Shown: positions 62,286 through 64,000 of the stretch, piece after piece
How positions within the stretch are numbered: position 1 is the stretch's first letter
Layout: every line of letters begins with the position of its first letter
Assembly: GCA_965200115.1 (NCBI GenBank)
Contig: OZ241336.1
Coordinates: forward strand, 1,984,001 to 2,048,000
DNA: 64,000 nucleotides
Source of the DNA: JAPOUP01 sp026708635
Lineage (GTDB): Bacteria; Pseudomonadota; Alphaproteobacteria; Rhodobacterales; Rhodobacteraceae
Reading direction: 5' to 3'
The notes under the pieces: model-generated
Told to the model about the DNA's origin: nothing
The model's database searches: none
What the model saw: only the letters and a program-made list of their open reading frames with translations
Made by a program: the position numbers and the translations under genes

Positions 62286-63401
62286 TTATCCCTTATCGCC
62301 GCGCCCCTCAGTGCGGTTGCGGATGGTGTCACGGGCTACGCCCGTTATCTCCTGAGCCCTGCGCTGCGACACAAGCCCGCTCCCCGCAAGTTGCGCGGCT
62401 ACCGCTATCCGTTGCTGTCGGGGCAGATGCGACAGACGTTCCGGTGAGATCAGGGAAGGGAGGTGTTGATCAAGCGGCTGGCCGTCCAACGCCGCCGCCC
62501 GCTTGGCAAGGGTGACCTCCCGCTCGATATCGCTGTATGAGCGGCCGGCGAAGGCGACCGATAGAATGTCGAGCCATTTTCCCGTTTTCAAAGCTGGATT
62601 CTCGAACAACTTGCCCAGAAACGTCCGTGCGGCTTCGGCTTCGGGGAGGTCAAAACGCACCTGTTGCTCGAAGCGCCGCCACACAGCCGGATCAAGCAGG
62701 TCCGCGTGGTTGGTCGCGGCGACCAGGAGCCCGGATGATGGCCAGTCATCGAGCTGCTGAAGCAGAACCGTCACGAGACGCTTGAGCTCGCCGATTTCCG
62801 CTGAATCGTCACGGCGCTTGGCGATGGCGTCCAGTTCGTCCAGCAGGAGTACGCAGTTGCACGATTTGGCGTATTCCAAAACCTGTCGCAGATTGGTGCC
62901 CGTGCGGCCGAGATAGCTGCTCATGACAGCCGACAGATCCAGTATCAATAGGGGGCAGCCGATGCTCCGCGCGACCCAGCGTGAACCAAGGGTCTTGCCG
63001 ACCCCCGGAGGGCCTGTGAACAGGACGGTTCGGGTTGGCTCAAGGCCGGCCCGCATCAGCGCCTCGACCCTCCTGCGCTCTTCCACAAGGCGATCAAGCG
63101 CCACCCGCACCCCCTCCGAGTAAACCGGCTCAAAGGGAATGTGGGGGGTTTCCTCGAAACGCAAGAGATGGGTGCGCGTGTCGGAATCCGTTGGCACGGC
63201 AGCGCTGATATCACGCCGCAGCGGAGTTGAGCGGGTCGGGTTCTCGCGCAGCAGCTTGATCAGGGATTCGGCGAGCTTCCTGTCTGTCGTACGCCGTTTG
63301 GCGACCCTTTGCAGAAGCATCTGAACGTCCTGAGTCCGCTCGGACAATGCAACGCGCGCGAGGTGGACGAATTCCTCCTCTATTGTATTCTTCTGTGCCA
63401 T
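62286..63401 (-). CDS. ietA: IetA-type AAA ATPase
   Basis: The 371-residue AAA protein has an N-terminal helical region, Walker A FTGPPGVGKTLGSRWVARSI, Walker B CVLLLDELDAIAKRRDD, sensor-1 VAATNHADLLDPAVWRRF with the Arg-finger region, and a C-terminal part with a short HTH-like segment (VSQRRAQEITGVARDTIRNR). It is the partner of the subtilisin-like protease gene 11 bases downstream, as in IetAS. The ATPase looks complete although the protease is broken. Confidence 0.85.
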   Translation of the reverse strand: MAQKNTIEEEFVHLARVALSERTQDVQMLLQRVAKRRTTDRKLAESLIKLLRENPTRSTPLRRDISAAVPTDSDTRTHLLRFEETPHIPFEPVYSEGVRVALDRLVEERRRVEALMRAGLEPTRTVLFTGPPGVGKTLGSRWVARSIGCPLLILDLSAVMSSYLGRTGTNLRQVLEYAKSCNCVLLLDELDAIAKRRDDSAEIGELKRLVTVLLQQLDDWPSSGLLVAATNHADLLDPAVWRRFEQQVRFDLPEAEAARTFLGKLFENPALKTGKWLDILSVAFAGRSYSDIEREVTLAKRAAALDGQPLDQHLPSLISPERLSHLPRQQRIAVAAQLAGSGLVSQRRAQEITGVARDTIRNRTEGRGDKG

Positions 63402-63583
63402 TCTCTCCTCATAGTCTTATAATAATGTTACCATGACAAGATTATAAGTGGAAGAGAAATTTTCAGTATAGGTCGCATCGAAAGAACAGACTCTCCGTTA
63501 CGCTTTAACCTACCTCGGGCCGTCGAAGGACGGCACTTCGTCTCTACGCGCTTTCGGACCGCATCCCCGTATCGGAGGAAAGA
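63402..63583. promoter_or_regulatory. Upstream region of ietA and of the small plus-strand gene
   Basis: The part next to ietA (63,402-63,470) is AT-rich and contains TCTTATAATAATG and AGATTATAAG, where a -10 (TATAAT) for the ietA operon is likely on the minus strand. It is divergent from the small gene at 63,584. Confidence 0.4.
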
Positions 63584-63778
63584 ATGAAGACCGTGCAGGC
63601 GGAAAACGAGACGCTGAAGGCAGACCTCGCCGCGACCCTTTCCGGAATGCGGGCCGACATTGCGAGGCATCGGGAGGACGCCGCCCGCCGGGAAACCCGG
63701 CTGATCCTGGCGGTTGCCGTCATTGTCGGTGTCGGCCTGACCATATTCGGCTTCCTGACCGCTTCGCCCGGCGTATGA
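63584..63778 (+). CDS. Small membrane-anchored coiled-coil protein (DUF1640-like)
   Basis: The 64-residue product is a short helix/coiled coil (MKTVQAENETLKADLAATLS, then ADIARHREDAARRETR) followed by one hydrophobic segment (LILAVAVIVGVGLTIFGFL). The layout is the same as that of the duplicated proteins at 33.9-34.8 kb but shorter. It has GGAGGAAAGA just before its ATG as ribosome site. Function is unknown. Confidence 0.6.
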   Translation: MKTVQAENETLKADLAATLSGMRADIARHREDAARRETRLILAVAVIVGVGLTIFGFLTASPGV

Positions 63779-64000
63779 AAACGCGTCAAGCGGCTTAATC
63801 CCTCGCGTAGAGACGAACGCCGGTGTACGGGCACGTCCTCCACGGGCGAAAGATAAGCCGGAAACCCGGCGGCGGATCATGAAATTAGGCTTTGCAACTG
63901 CCGCGATTTCCCCTAATGTCGTTTCTTCCGCCCGGGCCGTACCCGGCGGAAAAACTCCATGAGCCCTGCTGGACGACATCCCGGCCCGCGCCATGAACCA
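63779..64000. other. Right end of the window, no gene recognised
   Basis: A few short frames but none with recognisable features; the sequence probably leads into the next gene beyond the window. Confidence 0.3.

Noticed and set aside
1..64000. tRNA, rRNA or CRISPR loci
   Set aside because: Scanning for T-loop patterns such as GTTCGAATCC and for spaced repeats gave no convincing candidate; a tRNA-based explanation for the infB-linked insertion was therefore dropped.

Overview
The window reads as high-GC chromosomal DNA of an alphaproteobacterium. Gene families and order (rimP-nusA-ylxR-infB, rbfA-truB beside dapB, ubiG, rsmI next to an LpoA-like gene, glnD-murJ, a porin of the Rhodobacter type) fit Rhodobacterales best. 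That placement is an inference from gene order and protein character; no rRNA or tRNA gene is visible. Intact housekeeping blocks alternate with accessory stretches full of frameshifted, truncated and start-less genes, insertion-sequence remnants and broken defence or toxin-antitoxin loci. This suggests a genome with many past insertions that is now eroding.

Layout. 1-9.7 kb: a minus-strand catabolic cluster made of a TRAP transporter (DctP, DctQ, DctM), an Old-Yellow-Enzyme-type flavoprotein, two short-chain dehydrogenases, an acetoacetate-decarboxylase-like protein and the start of a probable acyl-CoA ligase. An IclR regulator lies upstream and a hotdog thioesterase is divergent. The parts suggest uptake, reduction and CoA activation of one unsaturated acid or ketone, but the substrate is unknown. 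9.7-14.8 kb: decayed accessory DNA with a FitAB-like pair whose toxin is cut off, an IS5-family copy with both inverted repeats, and an AbiE-type pair whose toxin is broken. 14.8-22.5 kb: ubiG, a proline iminopeptidase gene and the rimP-nusA-ylxR-infB operon, which is preceded by a short leader with a strong terminator.

22.5-34.9 kb: accessory DNA entered at the infB 3' end. The last 29 bases of infB recur at 25,329-25,357. The two copies bracket a two-gene cassette (dGTPase-like HD hydrolase plus Pol-beta nucleotidyltransferase), and a broken tyrosine recombinase follows the second copy. Next come an XRE regulator, a porin and two large lipoproteins with TbpB-like C-terminal barrels, one of which also carries ankyrin repeats. 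An IS4-type remnant and a tandem duplication of a coiled-coil membrane-anchored protein close the region.

34.9-44.0 kb: a glutaryl-CoA-dehydrogenase remnant, a truncated FadB-type gene, an AEC transporter, a four-gene glutamate-synthase-like operon (class I amidotransferase, GlxD, GlxC, GlxB) divergent from a GntR regulator with a palindromic operator, and folD. 44.0-48.5 kb: a patchwork with a plasmid signature (ArdC remnant, fic, repC C-terminus, IS3 fragment, and a second AbiE-like pair whose antitoxin has ATT where ATG is expected). 48.5-58.1 kb: rsmI, lpoA-like, glnD, murJ, dapB, rbfA, truB and a DUF1643 gene. 58.1-64.0 kb: phage and integrase fragments, two linked unknown genes, a DarG antitoxin without DarT, and an IetAS-type ATPase/protease locus whose protease has lost its catalytic domain.
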